NCBI RefSeq assembly: GCF_000813425.1
Contig: NZ_JWIB01000014.1
Location: forward strand, 1 to 64,000
From: Sporosarcina sp. ZBG7A
GTDB lineage: Bacteria; Bacillota; Bacilli; Bacillales_A; Planococcaceae
Direction of reading: 5' to 3'
DNA length: 64,000 nt
Under the pieces are notes generated by a model. That model had not been told where the DNA came from. It made no database searches and saw nothing but the letters and a program-made list of their open reading frames with translations. Position 1 is the first letter of the stretch. The number at the start of each line of letters is the position of its first letter. Made by a program: the position numbers and the translations under genes. Shown piece after piece: positions 18,018 to 28,267 of the stretch.

Positions 18018-18959
18018 TTAAGTAATTCCACCGACTCGAACTTTTTCGGCAATCTCATCAATTTTACGTAGACGGTGATTGACACCCGATTTGCTTACAG
18101 GGCCCCCTGAAACCATCTCCCCTAACTCTTTTAACGTGATATCCTGATACTCTACTCGTAAGTGAGCAATTTCTTGCAACCTGTCAGGCAATTGGTCCAA
18201 ACCAATTGTCGATTGGATCAGTTTAATATTCTCAACTTGGCGTTGAGCCGCACTAATTGTCTTATTAAGATTCGCTGTTTCACAGTTCACTAACCGATTG
18301 ACACTATTGCGCATATCCCGGACAATCCGGATATCCTCAAATCTCATGAGTGCAACATGTGCACCTATAATACTTAAAAAATCCGCAATTTTTTCTGCCT
18401 CTTTCAAGTACGCAACAAATCCTTTTTTCCGTTCAATCGATTTTGCATTCAGCTGATATTCGTTCATGAGATCCACTAATGCATCCGAGTGTTCTGCATA
18501 CATCGAAAAGACTTCCAGGTGATAGGAAGACGTCTCTGGATTATTCACAGATCCCCCTGCCAGAAATGCTCCACGTAAATACGCTCGCTTACAACAATCA
18601 TTCGGAATGATCGATGCTGAAATGGATTGGTTGGACTGGAATGTATTTGTCAAAATATCTAAATCATCGAGTAACTGACGTGCTCCCTCTCGGATTCTAC
18701 AAATGTAAACGTTATTCTTCTTTAAACGCATTTTGCGCCGTACAAGTAATTCGACCTTGTATTTATATAGCTTTTTCAAGTTTGAATAGAGTCTTCTGGC
18801 AATCGCTGCATTTTCTGTTTGTACATCTAAACTAATAGCCTTATTGGAAAATGAGAGAACGCCGTTCATTCGGATGAATGCAGCCACTTCTGCCTTTGTG
18901 CAGCAATCGTCTGATTCGATTTGCGTCAATTCTTTTTTTGTTTCTGATGCGAAAGACAT
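18018..18959 (-). CDS. whiA: DNA-binding protein WhiA
   Basis: Nucleoid-associated or regulatory protein conserved in Gram-positives. In B. subtilis its loss affects division and chromosome segregation; in actinomycetes it controls sporulation. The 313 residues show an N-terminal LAGLIDADG-derived part ([26 protein letters not shown]) and a C-terminal HTH ([25 protein letters not shown]). The ATG at 18959 follows AAAGGGGAGAGTTC. It is 25 bases downstream of yvcK. Confidence 0.96.
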   Translation of the reverse strand: MSFASETKKELTQIESDDCCTKAEVAAFIRMNGVLSFSNKAISLDVQTENAAIARRLYSNLKKLYKYKVELLVRRKMRLKKNNVYICRIREGARQLLDDLDILTNTFQSNQSISASIIPNDCCKRAYLRGAFLAGGSVNNPETSSYHLEVFSMYAEHSDALVDLMNEYQLNAKSIERKKGFVAYLKEAEKIADFLSIIGAHVALMRFEDIRIVRDMRNSVNRLVNCETANLNKTISAAQRQVENIKLIQSTIGLDQLPDRLQEIAHLRVEYQDITLKELGEMVSGGPVSKSGVNHRLRKIDEIAEKVRVGGIT

Positions 18960-18984
18960 GAACTCTCCCCTTTCTCGGTGACGA

Positions 18985-19968
18985 TCACGTCTGTTTGGTT
19001 TTAGATTCGTCTGATATGTAATTTACGAACCATTCTGCTACTTTTTCTGCATCGTGCAACACTCGATCATTTTCTGCGAGTGCTATGTCTTCTTGCCAAA
19101 TTTCCGGAACTAGCTTTTGTAATTCTTCAAGATCCCTTTCTACTGGCCAAGATGTGACGGTCTGACCTGCTTCTGTTAAAAGCGGCATAATGTCAGTCTT
19201 ATTCAGCAGTACTGCATCTAAAAACGGTTTTCCGACATGGTCATATAGCGCAGCGACATGTTCAGAAGCCGTATATCGATAGGTTTCACCTTTTTGAGTC
19301 GTTAAGTTTCCTACATACACCTTACTTGCTTCACTTTTTAGGACGGCATCGCGAATATCTTGTACAAGCAAAGACGGTAAAATACTTGTATACAAACTCC
19401 CCGGTCCAATGATGATTAAATCCGCCTGACGGATCGCTTCTAGTGTCTCTGGCAACGGCTTGGCATCTTGAGGGGATAAGTACACTTGACGAATTTTACG
19501 TGCGTACATCGGAATTTTAGACTCCCCAGTAACAATCGTTCCGTCATCCAGCTCTGCATGCAACTTAATCCGTTGATTGGCAGCCGGAAGCACTTTTCCT
19601 TTAATATTGAGCACCTGACCTGTTTTCTTTACGGCGCTAGCAAAATCACCTGTAATATCTGTCATAGCTGCAAGCATCAAATTCCCAAGGGAATGCCCGT
19701 GAAGATCATCTTGAGTTGTAAAGCGGTACTGGAAAAGCTGCTCGATTAGAGGTTCAACATCTGAAAGCGCTGCCATCACCTTTCTGACATCTCCGGGAGG
19801 CGGGATATCATATTGATCCAACAACCTCCCTGAACTTCCACCATCATCAGCAACTGTAACAACCGCAGTTAAATCGATTGGATACTTCTTCAACCCTCGA
19901 AGTAATGTCGACAAACCTGTACCGCCTCCAAACACCACAACTTTTTTGCGGCTATTGGAAGTTGTCAT
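18985..19968 (-). CDS. yvcK: YvcK family protein (gluconeogenesis/morphogenesis factor)
   Basis: Conserved UPF0052/CofD-like protein needed for growth on gluconeogenic carbon sources and for normal cell-wall synthesis in B. subtilis. It binds UDP-GlcNAc in characterised members. The 327 residues show [18 protein letters not shown] (Rossmann start), [39 protein letters not shown] and [15 protein letters not shown]. The gap to rapZ is only 4 bases, implying coupled expression. Confidence 0.95.
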   Translation of the reverse strand: MTTSNSRKKVVVFGGGTGLSTLLRGLKKYPIDLTAVVTVADDGGSSGRLLDQYDIPPPGDVRKVMAALSDVEPLIEQLFQYRFTTQDDLHGHSLGNLMLAAMTDITGDFASAVKKTGQVLNIKGKVLPAANQRIKLHAELDDGTIVTGESKIPMYARKIRQVYLSPQDAKPLPETLEAIRQADLIIIGPGSLYTSILPSLLVQDIRDAVLKSEASKVYVGNLTTQKGETYRYTASEHVAALYDHVGKPFLDAVLLNKTDIMPLLTEAGQTVTSWPVERDLEELQKLVPEIWQEDIALAENDRVLHDAEKVAEWFVNYISDESKTKQT

Positions 19969-19972
19969 AGCG

Positions 19973-20860
19973 TCAGCCCTTTCTTTTTTCGATATGCTGG
20001 TGTGTTACGTATGTTGTATAGTCATCTTTGAACAGATTTCCAAAGTATTCAGCTAGGGTCACAGAACGATGTTGCCCACCTGTACAGCCGAATGCAACGA
20101 CGACTTGTGATTTGCCCTCGTTCTTATATTGAGGGATTAAAAACTGAAATAGATCAGATAACTTAGCGATCAATGTTTGCGTATCTTCCCATTTCAGAAC
20201 GTACTCATACACGTCTTTGTCGAGCCCCGTCTGCGGGCGCATCGATTCAATGTAATAAGGGTTCGGTAAAAATCGAACGTCAAATACGACATCTGCATCG
20301 ATTGGCATTCCGTGTTTAAATCCGAATGATATAAAATTCAGTGTGAAATTTTCGCCTTCTCCCACCGAGAATTCTGCAATGATTTTATCTCTAAGTTGCT
20401 TCGGTTTCATACGAGATGTGTTAAAGATTGAACGCGCACGACCCTTCACATCACTTAGGAGACCTCGTTCTTTTTGAATGCCTGTTAACGGCTGTCTTCC
20501 GTTTGCGAGCGGGTGTGATCGCCGTGTTTCTTTATATCGACTAACCAGTGTTTCGTCATCCGCTTCAAGAAATAGAATTCGCGTCGTAACATTTTCCATT
20601 CGAGTCAAGTTATCAATCGCATCAAGCAGAGCATCGAATAATCCACCACCTCGAGTATCGATTACCGCAGCGATTCTCGATTTTTTGTCCGCCGATTTCA
20701 ACATCAGGTCGAGGAATGTCACAAGTAGTTCCGGTGGTAAATTATCGATGCAATAGTAGCCCATGTCTTCAAAACTTTGCATCGCTACGGACTTACCCGC
20801 ACCCGACATACCTGTAATAATGACAAGTTCGAGTTCTTCAGAATGTGCTTCAATCTCCAT
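19973..20860 (-). CDS. rapZ: RNase adapter/nucleotide-binding protein RapZ (YvcJ)
   Basis: P-loop protein hydrolysing ATP and GTP. In E. coli it steers RNase E onto a small RNA of amino-sugar metabolism; in B. subtilis YvcJ affects competence. The 295 residues, the same as B. subtilis, show Walker A GMSGAGKS (about 18-25), [46 protein letters not shown] and [10 protein letters not shown]. Start at ATG 20860 (MEIEAHSEE), 4 bases after the NUDIX stop; a longer frame would run through that neighbour. Confidence 0.95.
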   Translation of the reverse strand: MEIEAHSEELELVIITGMSGAGKSVAMQSFEDMGYYCIDNLPPELLVTFLDLMLKSADKKSRIAAVIDTRGGGLFDALLDAIDNLTRMENVTTRILFLEADDETLVSRYKETRRSHPLANGRQPLTGIQKERGLLSDVKGRARSIFNTSRMKPKQLRDKIIAEFSVGEGENFTLNFISFGFKHGMPIDADVVFDVRFLPNPYYIESMRPQTGLDKDVYEYVLKWEDTQTLIAKLSDLFQFLIPQYKNEGKSQVVVAFGCTGGQHRSVTLAEYFGNLFKDDYTTYVTHQHIEKRKG

Positions 20861-20864
20861 CGGT

Positions 20865-21335
20865 TCAATCACCTTCCATAGACTTTTGAATTTTTTCTTC
20901 AAGAAGCTCAAATTCTTCTGTATACGTGAATGTCCCATATTGAATACCAGGGCTTGAACTCGCAAATAGCAAGTTCGTTCGATCTCCCTCTGCCATTGGT
21001 AGTGTATTCAAGGCTTCTATCGGCTGCCATCCTAGTTCTCCTTCAATCGTCTGTGTGAGAGGAGTGCCTGTAAGATCATGCGCGACAAACGTATAAAGCA
21101 TCCATTCATCCACTACTTCCTCACCTTTACGTATGACCATAGTGAACACACCTTTAAGATGAGGATCGACAGGTTTTGCCCCGGTCTCTTCTGTAAATTC
21201 ACGTACGGCAGTTTCCATAATGGACTCGCCAGCATCCATCTTTCCACCAGGAGCTACATACCAGCCTCTACGCGGCTTTTTTAACAATAAGGTTTTTCCG
21301 TCTTTCACGACGAGTAGGTTTACAATTCTTTGCAT
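20865..21335 (-). CDS. yvcI: NUDIX hydrolase, 8-oxo-dGTP diphosphatase-like
   Basis: Hydrolyses a nucleoside diphosphate linked to another group; the substrate cannot be read from sequence, but MutT/YvcI-type sanitation is likely. The 156 residues contain the complete NUDIX box, starting [18 protein letters not shown] and ending TEETGA (about residues 30-52), with the metal-binding REFTEE. It begins the minus-strand run yvcI-rapZ-yvcK-whiA-crh and is separated from trxB by that gene's terminator. ATG at 21335 after GTGAGGAACGCAT. Confidence 0.92.
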   Translation of the reverse strand: MQRIVNLLVVKDGKTLLLKKPRRGWYVAPGGKMDAGESIMETAVREFTEETGAKPVDPHLKGVFTMVIRKGEEVVDEWMLYTFVAHDLTGTPLTQTIEGELGWQPIEALNTLPMAEGDRTNLLFASSSPGIQYGTFTYTEEFELLEEKIQKSMEGD

Positions 21336-21401
21336 ATGCGTTCCTCACTTCTTTTTATACACATAGTACTAAGTATAATCGATTTCAACGAAAAACGACA
21401 C

Positions 21402-21438
21402 AAAAAGAAGCTGCCGGCATAGTACACTCCGACAGCTT
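21402..21438 (-). terminator. Rho-independent terminator after trxB
   Basis: AAGCTGTCGG and CCGGCAGCTT pair (one G-U) around an 11-base loop, followed by CTTTTTG. About 110 bases after the trxB stop. Confidence 0.85.
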
Positions 21439-21546
21439 AAAAGTTTATTTAAAAATAGGGGGTCAATCAACACTCTTAGTATAACCGATAACTATTTCAG
21501 TAGCGTTACAAAAATGTTAAAGTTGCGTTAAGGAAAGATTATTTAC

Positions 21547-22518
<972 letters not shown>

Positions 22519-22600
22519 CTACTTCTGTTCAAATCGTATAAGGTTTCTGACTTACCATCAACTTTTCTGCCTGCTATACGTTTTTCATGGCAAAAGGTTA

Positions 22601-24127
22601 TCACGAGAAGTTTGGAAGGAGCTCGAACAACTCACTCACGTATTTAGTAAGTGTAGGTGTGCTTATTTTATATAATTCAGCAAGTTTTGTTTTCGTGACC
22701 CCTTTGCTTCGAGAAGAATGGAACATATAGTCTGCAGCTGCAGCTATCGCTTTTGGATTTTTGAATGTGTACTGTTTCGTAATTCCGATTTCAAACAAAG
22801 AAAACCACATTTGAAATAAGTGCGTTCCTTCTTCATCAAGCGGATTGTGCTTGGCATATAACAGTTCGCTTGCTTGCATGGCGCGATTGAATGCCTGATC
22901 TGCGATAGACTTTTCTACAAGATGATAATCCAAACTTGAAGCGAGTACTAGCTTCTCAAGATCCTCCAACTTTTCAACATCTATATAAGCAGGGTGTGCT
23001 ATAATTTCTTGTTTATGAATGGACTTTCCTAACAGGAAAAATCCGAACATTCTTTCGCTGACATACTCATTGCCAATTTTGTCGAGTAAAAATTGCTTGT
23101 CCTGCGTATAGATCGACGTGTCAATCTGCTTGTCCGCATTCGCATCAACCCATGGTTCCAGTCCAGCCTTTGAAGGGTCAATTTCAATCAATCGGCTAAA
23201 TGCAGTTTCAGCCTGTTGACGATGACCTGAAAAGAATGCAGCATGTGCTAGCCAAAAGAAGAATCCTGCATCTCCTTCAAATCCTTTTTTCTGAATGCTA
23301 CGCAACCAGTAGTACGCTTCCTTATGATTACCAATCAGAGCAAAAGTAGCTCCCAATTTGTAGCGATTTTCAAACTGATATGGACGTATTTTCACTAGCA
23401 ATTCAGTGAGGGGCAGTAATTTCTCCTGATCCCCTTCGTAGTAATAGAAAACAGCAAGATTGCATAATGCATGGACATTGCCTTGGTCTTTTCGCAACAC
23501 GTCGTACAACAATTCACGGGCATCCGACGTTTCACCTCTATAAAAATAAGCAAGTGCCAAGTTATTAAAAGAAGACCAGGATTCAGGATAATCCACAACG
23601 ATGTCTTCTAAGACTGAGACCGCTTTGTCAAACTCTCCCGTTTCCATTAATCGTCTCGCCTTTTCTTGTAACAAGTGAACTTCTTCGTCACCCGGTTCTT
23701 CGTCCGATAAAAATGCAGCTTCTTGCTCAGCAAACTCGATAATCTCTTTTGCTTCTTCTGAAAGTTCCCCTTCCGGTGCCACGTTCATATATTTTTCTGC
23801 AAACATTTTCGCTTCACGTAATAGACCCAGATGTGCATGAATTTCTGCAAGATAGAAAATCACATCGCCATCTGTCGGTTCCAATTCGTACGCTTGAATT
23901 AGTAAATCCAGCGCTTCTTCAAAACGTCCTTCTTCCATCACCATAATTCCATATTGCATGACAATTTGATGATCATCAGGATTCAGTTCCACCGCTCGTT
24001 TCAAATATTTCAAAGCTTCCGGAAATTGTTCTTTCTGGATTTCCGCAAGGGCCCGTTCATAGTAAAAATCGCCGTCTGGGACGAATGAAATAATATTATT
24101 GTTTTTGTTGTGCTCGTTTTTATCCAA
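22601..24127 (-). CDS. yvcD: Tetratricopeptide repeat protein (YvcD-like)
   Basis: Large helical-repeat protein of 508 residues with no catalytic motif. TPR units are clear at about 28-61 (ERALAEIQKEQFPEALKYLK), 62-95, 96-130, 165-200 and onward (ALAYFYRGETSDARELLYDV), then degenerate. The C-terminal segment (LAELYKISTPTLTKYVSELF) looks like a helix-turn-helix. It may be a scaffold or regulator; function unknown. The best start is a TTG at 24127 with GGAGGAATCTG directly upstream; the in-frame ATG at 24151 sits in the preceding terminator. Its position beside trxB follows B. subtilis yvcD. Confidence 0.88.
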   Translation of the reverse strand: MDKNEHNKNNNIISFVPDGDFYYERALAEIQKEQFPEALKYLKRAVELNPDDHQIVMQYGIMVMEEGRFEEALDLLIQAYELEPTDGDVIFYLAEIHAHLGLLREAKMFAEKYMNVAPEGELSEEAKEIIEFAEQEAAFLSDEEPGDEEVHLLQEKARRLMETGEFDKAVSVLEDIVVDYPESWSSFNNLALAYFYRGETSDARELLYDVLRKDQGNVHALCNLAVFYYYEGDQEKLLPLTELLVKIRPYQFENRYKLGATFALIGNHKEAYYWLRSIQKKGFEGDAGFFFWLAHAAFFSGHRQQAETAFSRLIEIDPSKAGLEPWVDANADKQIDTSIYTQDKQFLLDKIGNEYVSERMFGFFLLGKSIHKQEIIAHPAYIDVEKLEDLEKLVLASSLDYHLVEKSIADQAFNRAMQASELLYAKHNPLDEEGTHLFQMWFSLFEIGITKQYTFKNPKAIAAAADYMFHSSRSKGVTKTKLAELYKISTPTLTKYVSELFELLPNFS

Positions 24128-24142
24128 ACAGATTCCTCCGAT

Positions 24143-24179
24143 AAAAAACAAGAAGGAACGAGGGAAACGCTCCTTCTTG
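24143..24179 (-). terminator. Terminator after yvoF, directly upstream of the TPR gene
   Basis: CAAGAAGGAGCG and CGTTCCTTCTTG pair around TTTCCCT, then TTTTTTAT. The T-run ends only a few bases before the ribosome site of the TPR gene. A possible -10 TATACT lies upstream at 24192-24197, so the hairpin may sit within the TPR leader. Confidence 0.85.
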
Positions 24180-24218
24180 CAATATGACTACAGTATACCA
24201 TAACTCTTTTGTACAATC

Positions 24219-24743
24219 TTAAACCTTAAGTTTGTTTTCGTTCCGTTCTGCAACCTGATCAGCTGTGTAAATAATTCGAACAGGGTTCCCTCCTGCAAAT
24301 GCACCCGCCGGGATATCTCTATTCACCAACGAAGCTGCAGAAACTACAGCTCCATCACCGATAGTAACGCCTGGTAATATTGTGGAGTTTGCACCGATCA
24401 TGACTTCGTCACCAATGACCACGTTCCCAATCCGATACTCATCTATTAGGTATTCGTGAGCCAGGATAGTGGAGTTGAACCCTATAACGGAATTTCTCCC
24501 TACCTGAATGCGTTCGGGAAACATTACATCAGGAAAGACCATAAGAGCAAATGCGGTACGCTGTCCGACCTCCATCCGCAAGAATGTTCTATATAACCAG
24601 TTCTTCACTTTGAATGACGGTGTATAGCGAGCAATTTGTATGACAACAAAGTTTTTCATGACTTTAAAAATTGAAACCGATTTGTACAAGTTCCAAAGTG
24701 AGTTTCCTTCACCCTTTACACGAAAACGCTCCGTCTTTCTCAT
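24219..24743 (-). CDS. yvoF: Hexapeptide-repeat acyltransferase (YvoF-like)
   Basis: Left-handed beta-helix transferase of the maltose/galactoside acetyltransferase superfamily, 174 residues. Hexapeptide repeats run through about 80-155: RIGNVVIGDEVMIGANSTIL, then PGVTIGDGAVVSAASLV and NRDIPAGAFAGGNP, a classic acetyl-CoA-binding end. The acceptor is unknown; an envelope sugar or lipid is plausible from the operon (lgt, hprK). Its ATG overlaps the ppaX stop by 4 bases. It is the last gene before the terminator. Confidence 0.9.
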   Translation of the reverse strand: MRKTERFRVKGEGNSLWNLYKSVSIFKVMKNFVVIQIARYTPSFKVKNWLYRTFLRMEVGQRTAFALMVFPDVMFPERIQVGRNSVIGFNSTILAHEYLIDEYRIGNVVIGDEVMIGANSTILPGVTIGDGAVVSAASLVNRDIPAGAFAGGNPVRIIYTADQVAERNENKLKV

Positions 24744-25393
24744 TTGCCCTTCACACCTACAAGTTCGTATAAATCTGAAATGTGGGTCAACATATAGTCT
24801 GGGTTAAAAGTCGAAAGAAATTCAGAACCTTTTGCAGACCAAGCAACAGCAGCTGTACGAACCCCAGCATTTTTCCCACCTTCAATGTCGTGGAAGTTAT
24901 CGCCAACCATTAGGACTTCTTCTTTTGAAGCATTCAACCGGTCCATCGCAAGTAAAAGTGGTTCAGGATCTGGTTTGGGACGTTGTACGTCGTCTAATCC
25001 AACTATAGTTTCAAATAAGTGTGTGATGCCAATTAAATCTAACCCTTTATGAACCATGTCATTTCTTTTCGTCGACACAATCGCCATTCGGATGCCACTG
25101 TTAGCTAATTGGGTCAATACTTCCGTAACTCCATCAAACTCATCCACCAATCGGTCATGGTTCGCAAGGTTCCATTCACGATATTCCTGAATCATCCCTT
25201 CTGTCTTGGAAGGGTCCATCCCATTAAATGTCTCTGCTAAAGTAGGTCCTAAAAAAGGCAAAATATCTATTCGTGTATATTTTCCCGGGTAATGTTTGCC
25301 GAGTAATTGTTCAAATGATTGCATGATTAGTTCGTTCGTATCAAGTAAAGTACCGTCCAAATCGAACAGTATCGTTGTAATTGGCTTATCCAT
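24740..25393 (-). CDS. ppaX: Pyrophosphatase PpaX
   Basis: HAD-family phosphatase that hydrolyses the pyrophosphate made when HprK dephosphorylates HPr-Ser-P by phosphorolysis. The 217 residues show LFDLDGTLLDTN (nucleophile Asp near 11), VSTKR (motif II), KPDPEPLLLAMDRL (motif III Lys) and VGDNFHDIEGGKNAGV (motif IV). Being in one operon with hprK supports this substrate. It overlaps yvoF by 4 bases and yvoD by 8. Confidence 0.94.
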   Translation of the reverse strand: MDKPITTILFDLDGTLLDTNELIMQSFEQLLGKHYPGKYTRIDILPFLGPTLAETFNGMDPSKTEGMIQEYREWNLANHDRLVDEFDGVTEVLTQLANSGIRMAIVSTKRNDMVHKGLDLIGITHLFETIVGLDDVQRPKPDPEPLLLAMDRLNASKEEVLMVGDNFHDIEGGKNAGVRTAAVAWSAKGSEFLSTFNPDYMLTHISDLYELVGVKGK

Positions 25394-26351
25394 TGAAAAC
25401 AGTAGCCTCCTTTTCCAGTTTCTCGTTCAGCTTTTGTCTCCAGAAAAACGCGACTGCAATCGTCAGAACGAATGCGGTTATAACGCGGATCAGGAGCAGT
25501 GGCCAGACCGCGATACCTAATGGGATGAATAATAACGTATCTTCGACGACTGCGTGACATGCGACAAGGAATATGAACGATAGTGTTGCATCCCTGTTAC
25601 TAACACCGTCTTCTTGAACCGCCTGGATCATTACACCTGCACCATATGCTAAACCTATGACAAGTCCCGCCACTAACGTTAACGAAGCGTTCGGCTGTAC
25701 ACCAATAAGTTTAGTAACTGGTGAAAATTTAGAGGAGAACTTCTCTAAGTAATTTCGGTCTTTCAAGAATTGGACAACGAGCATCAACGGGATAACAATG
25801 AGTGCGAGTTGCAAGACTCCAAAAGATGCTTTTTGCAGCCCCAATAAGAAAATATCAAACCAGCCGTCAGGAACTATAGCCGTTTCAGGAGCAATCCCAT
25901 ATTTCGCGATTTCTCCACCGCCTTGCCAAACGAGGTTAATGACAATCCCGGATAACGCTGCCAAACCGAAACGCACTACCAACACAATCCATAGTTTGAC
26001 GCCCACTTTCAACGCAACCCCAGTTTCGATGAACAGGTTGTGTGAAAAACTAAGCATCATCGCAATGATAAACACTTCTTTCACCGTCAAGTCGAGCGAT
26101 AAGATTCCAGCGATTCCGGCGTACAAGTTCAATGCATTTCCGAGGACTAGCGGGATTGCCGCTTCTCCACTCAATCCAAAAAGATTCATGAATGGAGAAA
26201 TCAGCTTAACTATCCAAGGTAATATAGGAGTATGTTGTAAAATTACTACAAGAATCGTGATGGGGAAAATAATTTTCCCCAGTGACCAAGTTGTTTTTAA
26301 TCCCGCTCCTAACCCATTCTTGAGCGTCGCCATATTATCATTATTTGTCAT
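25386..26351 (-). CDS. yvoD: Nucleoside recognition domain membrane protein (YvoD-like)
   Basis: 321-residue integral membrane protein with two Gate/nucleoside-recognition domains. About eight helices, for example IIFPITILVVILQHTPIL, VFIIAMMLSFSHNLFIETGV, LTLVAGLVIGLAYGAGVMIQ and TLSFIFLVACHAVVEDTLLFI. The conserved small-residue motifs and the charged ETG/VED residues inside helices are typical of the family. Transported substrate unknown. The ATG at 26351 overlaps the end of lgt by 11 bases and the stop overlaps ppaX by 8, so it is translationally tied to both. Confidence 0.9.
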   Translation of the reverse strand: MTNNDNMATLKNGLGAGLKTTWSLGKIIFPITILVVILQHTPILPWIVKLISPFMNLFGLSGEAAIPLVLGNALNLYAGIAGILSLDLTVKEVFIIAMMLSFSHNLFIETGVALKVGVKLWIVLVVRFGLAALSGIVINLVWQGGGEIAKYGIAPETAIVPDGWFDIFLLGLQKASFGVLQLALIVIPLMLVVQFLKDRNYLEKFSSKFSPVTKLIGVQPNASLTLVAGLVIGLAYGAGVMIQAVQEDGVSNRDATLSFIFLVACHAVVEDTLLFIPLGIAVWPLLLIRVITAFVLTIAVAFFWRQKLNEKLEKEATVFNG

Positions 26352-27147
26352 TATACCTCACATCCGTTTTCATAATGAACCTGCGGTAGATGAGTAGCCC
26401 CAGTGCAATGACCACTCCCAAAATAGATACGACTTGTGCTGCACGGAGATCTCCTCCATACAAGCTATCCGTTCTCATTCCTTCGATGAAGAAACGTCCA
26501 ACTGAATACCAAATGATATAGAAGAAGAAGATTTCTCCACGTTTCAAGTTGACTCTTCGCAACAATAGGATGATCGCAAGACCCACGAGATTCCACACGG
26601 ATTCATACAAAAACGTAGGATGATAGGTAACACCCTCAATCGTCATCTGATTCATGATCCAATCAGGAATGATGTTATTTTCAAGGAAAGACTGAGACAC
26701 TGGACCGCCATGCGCTTCTTGGTTCATGAAATTGCCCCAACGCCCGATAATTTGTCCGATGAGTAGACCAGGTGCTGTAATATCAGCTACTTTCCAGAAA
26801 GAAACACCACGTTTTCTAGTGAAGATAGCCGCTGTAATAATCGCTCCTATTAGGGCACCGTGTATGGCGATGCCGCCTTCCCAGATTTTAATAATATCTC
26901 CAGGATGATCTTTATAGAATTCCCAAGAAAAGATGACATAGTAAATTCGTGCAGAAATAATGGAGATTGGAACTGCCCAAATGAGCATATCCGTCAAGAA
27001 GTCTGGATGCATCTTTTGTTTTACCATTTCTCTTTGAACTAGTAAAAACGCTAAAATGATTCCCGTTGCAATTAAGATTCCATACCAACGGACTTCAAAA
27101 GTACCGAACGAAAACGCAACTGGATCGATCGCTAATAATGTATTCAT
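26341..27147 (-). CDS. lgt: Prolipoprotein diacylglyceryl transferase
   Basis: Adds diacylglycerol from phosphatidylglycerol to the lipobox cysteine of prelipoproteins, for example PrsA encoded in this window. The 268 residues have about seven transmembrane helices and the signature GRWGNFMNQEAHGG (about 135-148, with essential Arg and Glu), plus EGGIAIHGALIG upstream and ESVWNLVGL and RFFIEGMRTDS downstream. It starts directly after the hprK stop with no spacer. Confidence 0.97.
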   Translation of the reverse strand: MNTLLAIDPVAFSFGTFEVRWYGILIATGIILAFLLVQREMVKQKMHPDFLTDMLIWAVPISIISARIYYVIFSWEFYKDHPGDIIKIWEGGIAIHGALIGAIITAAIFTRKRGVSFWKVADITAPGLLIGQIIGRWGNFMNQEAHGGPVSQSFLENNIIPDWIMNQMTIEGVTYHPTFLYESVWNLVGLAIILLLRRVNLKRGEIFFFYIIWYSVGRFFIEGMRTDSLYGGDLRAAQVVSILGVVIALGLLIYRRFIMKTDVRYNDK

Positions 27148-28101
27148 TTACCGGTGAATCCCCTTTTCTTCTGCTGCAGTCGCCTTTTGACTAATCACTG
27201 CATCCAGCTTGTTTGTAAATTCTTCAGCTGCATTAATACCTAACGATTTGAGTCGATAATCCATAGCAGCCACTTCGATAATAACCGATAGATTCCTACC
27301 CGGACGAACCGGCACAACTAACTTCGTCACTTCTGAATCCATGATCTTAAATTTGTCTTCATCGACACCTAGACGATCATACATTTTCTCAGGATCCCAT
27401 AGTTCCAAGTCGATGATGAGAACAATCCGCTTATCATCTTTTACCGAACTCGCGCCAAATAAGGTCATAATATCAATGATACCCACGCCTCGGATCTCCA
27501 ACATATGTTGGAGCAAAGGTGGAGGACTTCCGATTAAAATATTTTTTGCCACTTCACGGATTTCAACCGAATCATCTGCAATGAGTCGATGTCCGCGTTT
27601 AACAAGTTCGAGAGCTGTCTCACTTTTCCCAACACCACTCTTTCCAGTGATTAACACACCAATCCCATAGACATCCACTAAAACACCATGAAGTGTTTTC
27701 ATCGGTGCCAGGCGACCCGCAATGAAATTTGTCAACATGCCCGAAAGTCTGGTAGTTGGTATATCGGCACCAAGAACAGATATCCCCATTCTTTCTGCAG
27801 CGATTTCAAGCTCCGCTGGTAATGTAACACCATGTGCCAAAACGAATGCAGGTGTGTCCGGTGTGCATAACAAATTCATCCGTTCAACGCGAAGAGCTTC
27901 AGGTAGCAATTCAAAAAACGAAATCTCCGTCTTCCCTAACAGTTGGATGCGTGTGCGTGTATAGAAATCAAAATAGCCTGCCATCTCAAGCCCTGGACGG
28001 GATATGTCACTTAACTCAATCGTTCTGTCGATTCCACTAGCTCCAGCAAGCAATTCCAAGTCAAACCGTTCCTTAATATCTTTTACCGTGACTCCACCCA
28101 T
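27148..28101 (-). CDS. hprK: HPr kinase/phosphorylase
   Basis: Phosphorylates HPr and Crh on Ser46 in response to fructose bisphosphate and ATP, and reverses this by phosphorolysis, driving CcpA-dependent catabolite repression. The 317 residues show an N-terminal domain (VKDIKERFDLELLAG, LLGKTEISFFELL) and the catalytic P-loop GKSGVGKSETALELVKRGHR followed by ADDSVEIR, the signature MLEIRGVGIIDIMTLFG and PVRPGRNLSVIIEVAAMDYR. Start at ATG 28101 (MGGVTVKD) with GGAGGTGG 8 bases upstream; the longer frame begins before that site. First gene of hprK-lgt-yvoD-ppaX-yvoF. Confidence 0.97.
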   Translation of the reverse strand: MGGVTVKDIKERFDLELLAGASGIDRTIELSDISRPGLEMAGYFDFYTRTRIQLLGKTEISFFELLPEALRVERMNLLCTPDTPAFVLAHGVTLPAELEIAAERMGISVLGADIPTTRLSGMLTNFIAGRLAPMKTLHGVLVDVYGIGVLITGKSGVGKSETALELVKRGHRLIADDSVEIREVAKNILIGSPPPLLQHMLEIRGVGIIDIMTLFGASSVKDDKRIVLIIDLELWDPEKMYDRLGVDEDKFKIMDSEVTKLVVPVRPGRNLSVIIEVAAMDYRLKSLGINAAEEFTNKLDAVISQKATAAEEKGIHR

Positions 28102-28221
28102 CTGATCGGCCACCTCCATCTTCAATTGTCATCTATGCATCATTCTACCATTGTACAATGGATTTTGAACGGTTTTTTGCATCGATGACTTCGCTTGTCT
28201 TAAAATTTTTAACCATGAATT

Positions 28222-28256
28222 AAAAAGCCTTCCCTCGATTAGTAAGAGAGAAGGCT
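28222..28256 (-). terminator. Rho-independent terminator after yvlB
   Basis: AGCCTTCTCTC and GAGGGAAGGCT pair around TTACTAATC, followed by TTTTTAA. It begins 11 bases after the yvlB stop. Confidence 0.88.
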
Positions 28257-28267
28257 GACTCTATTCA

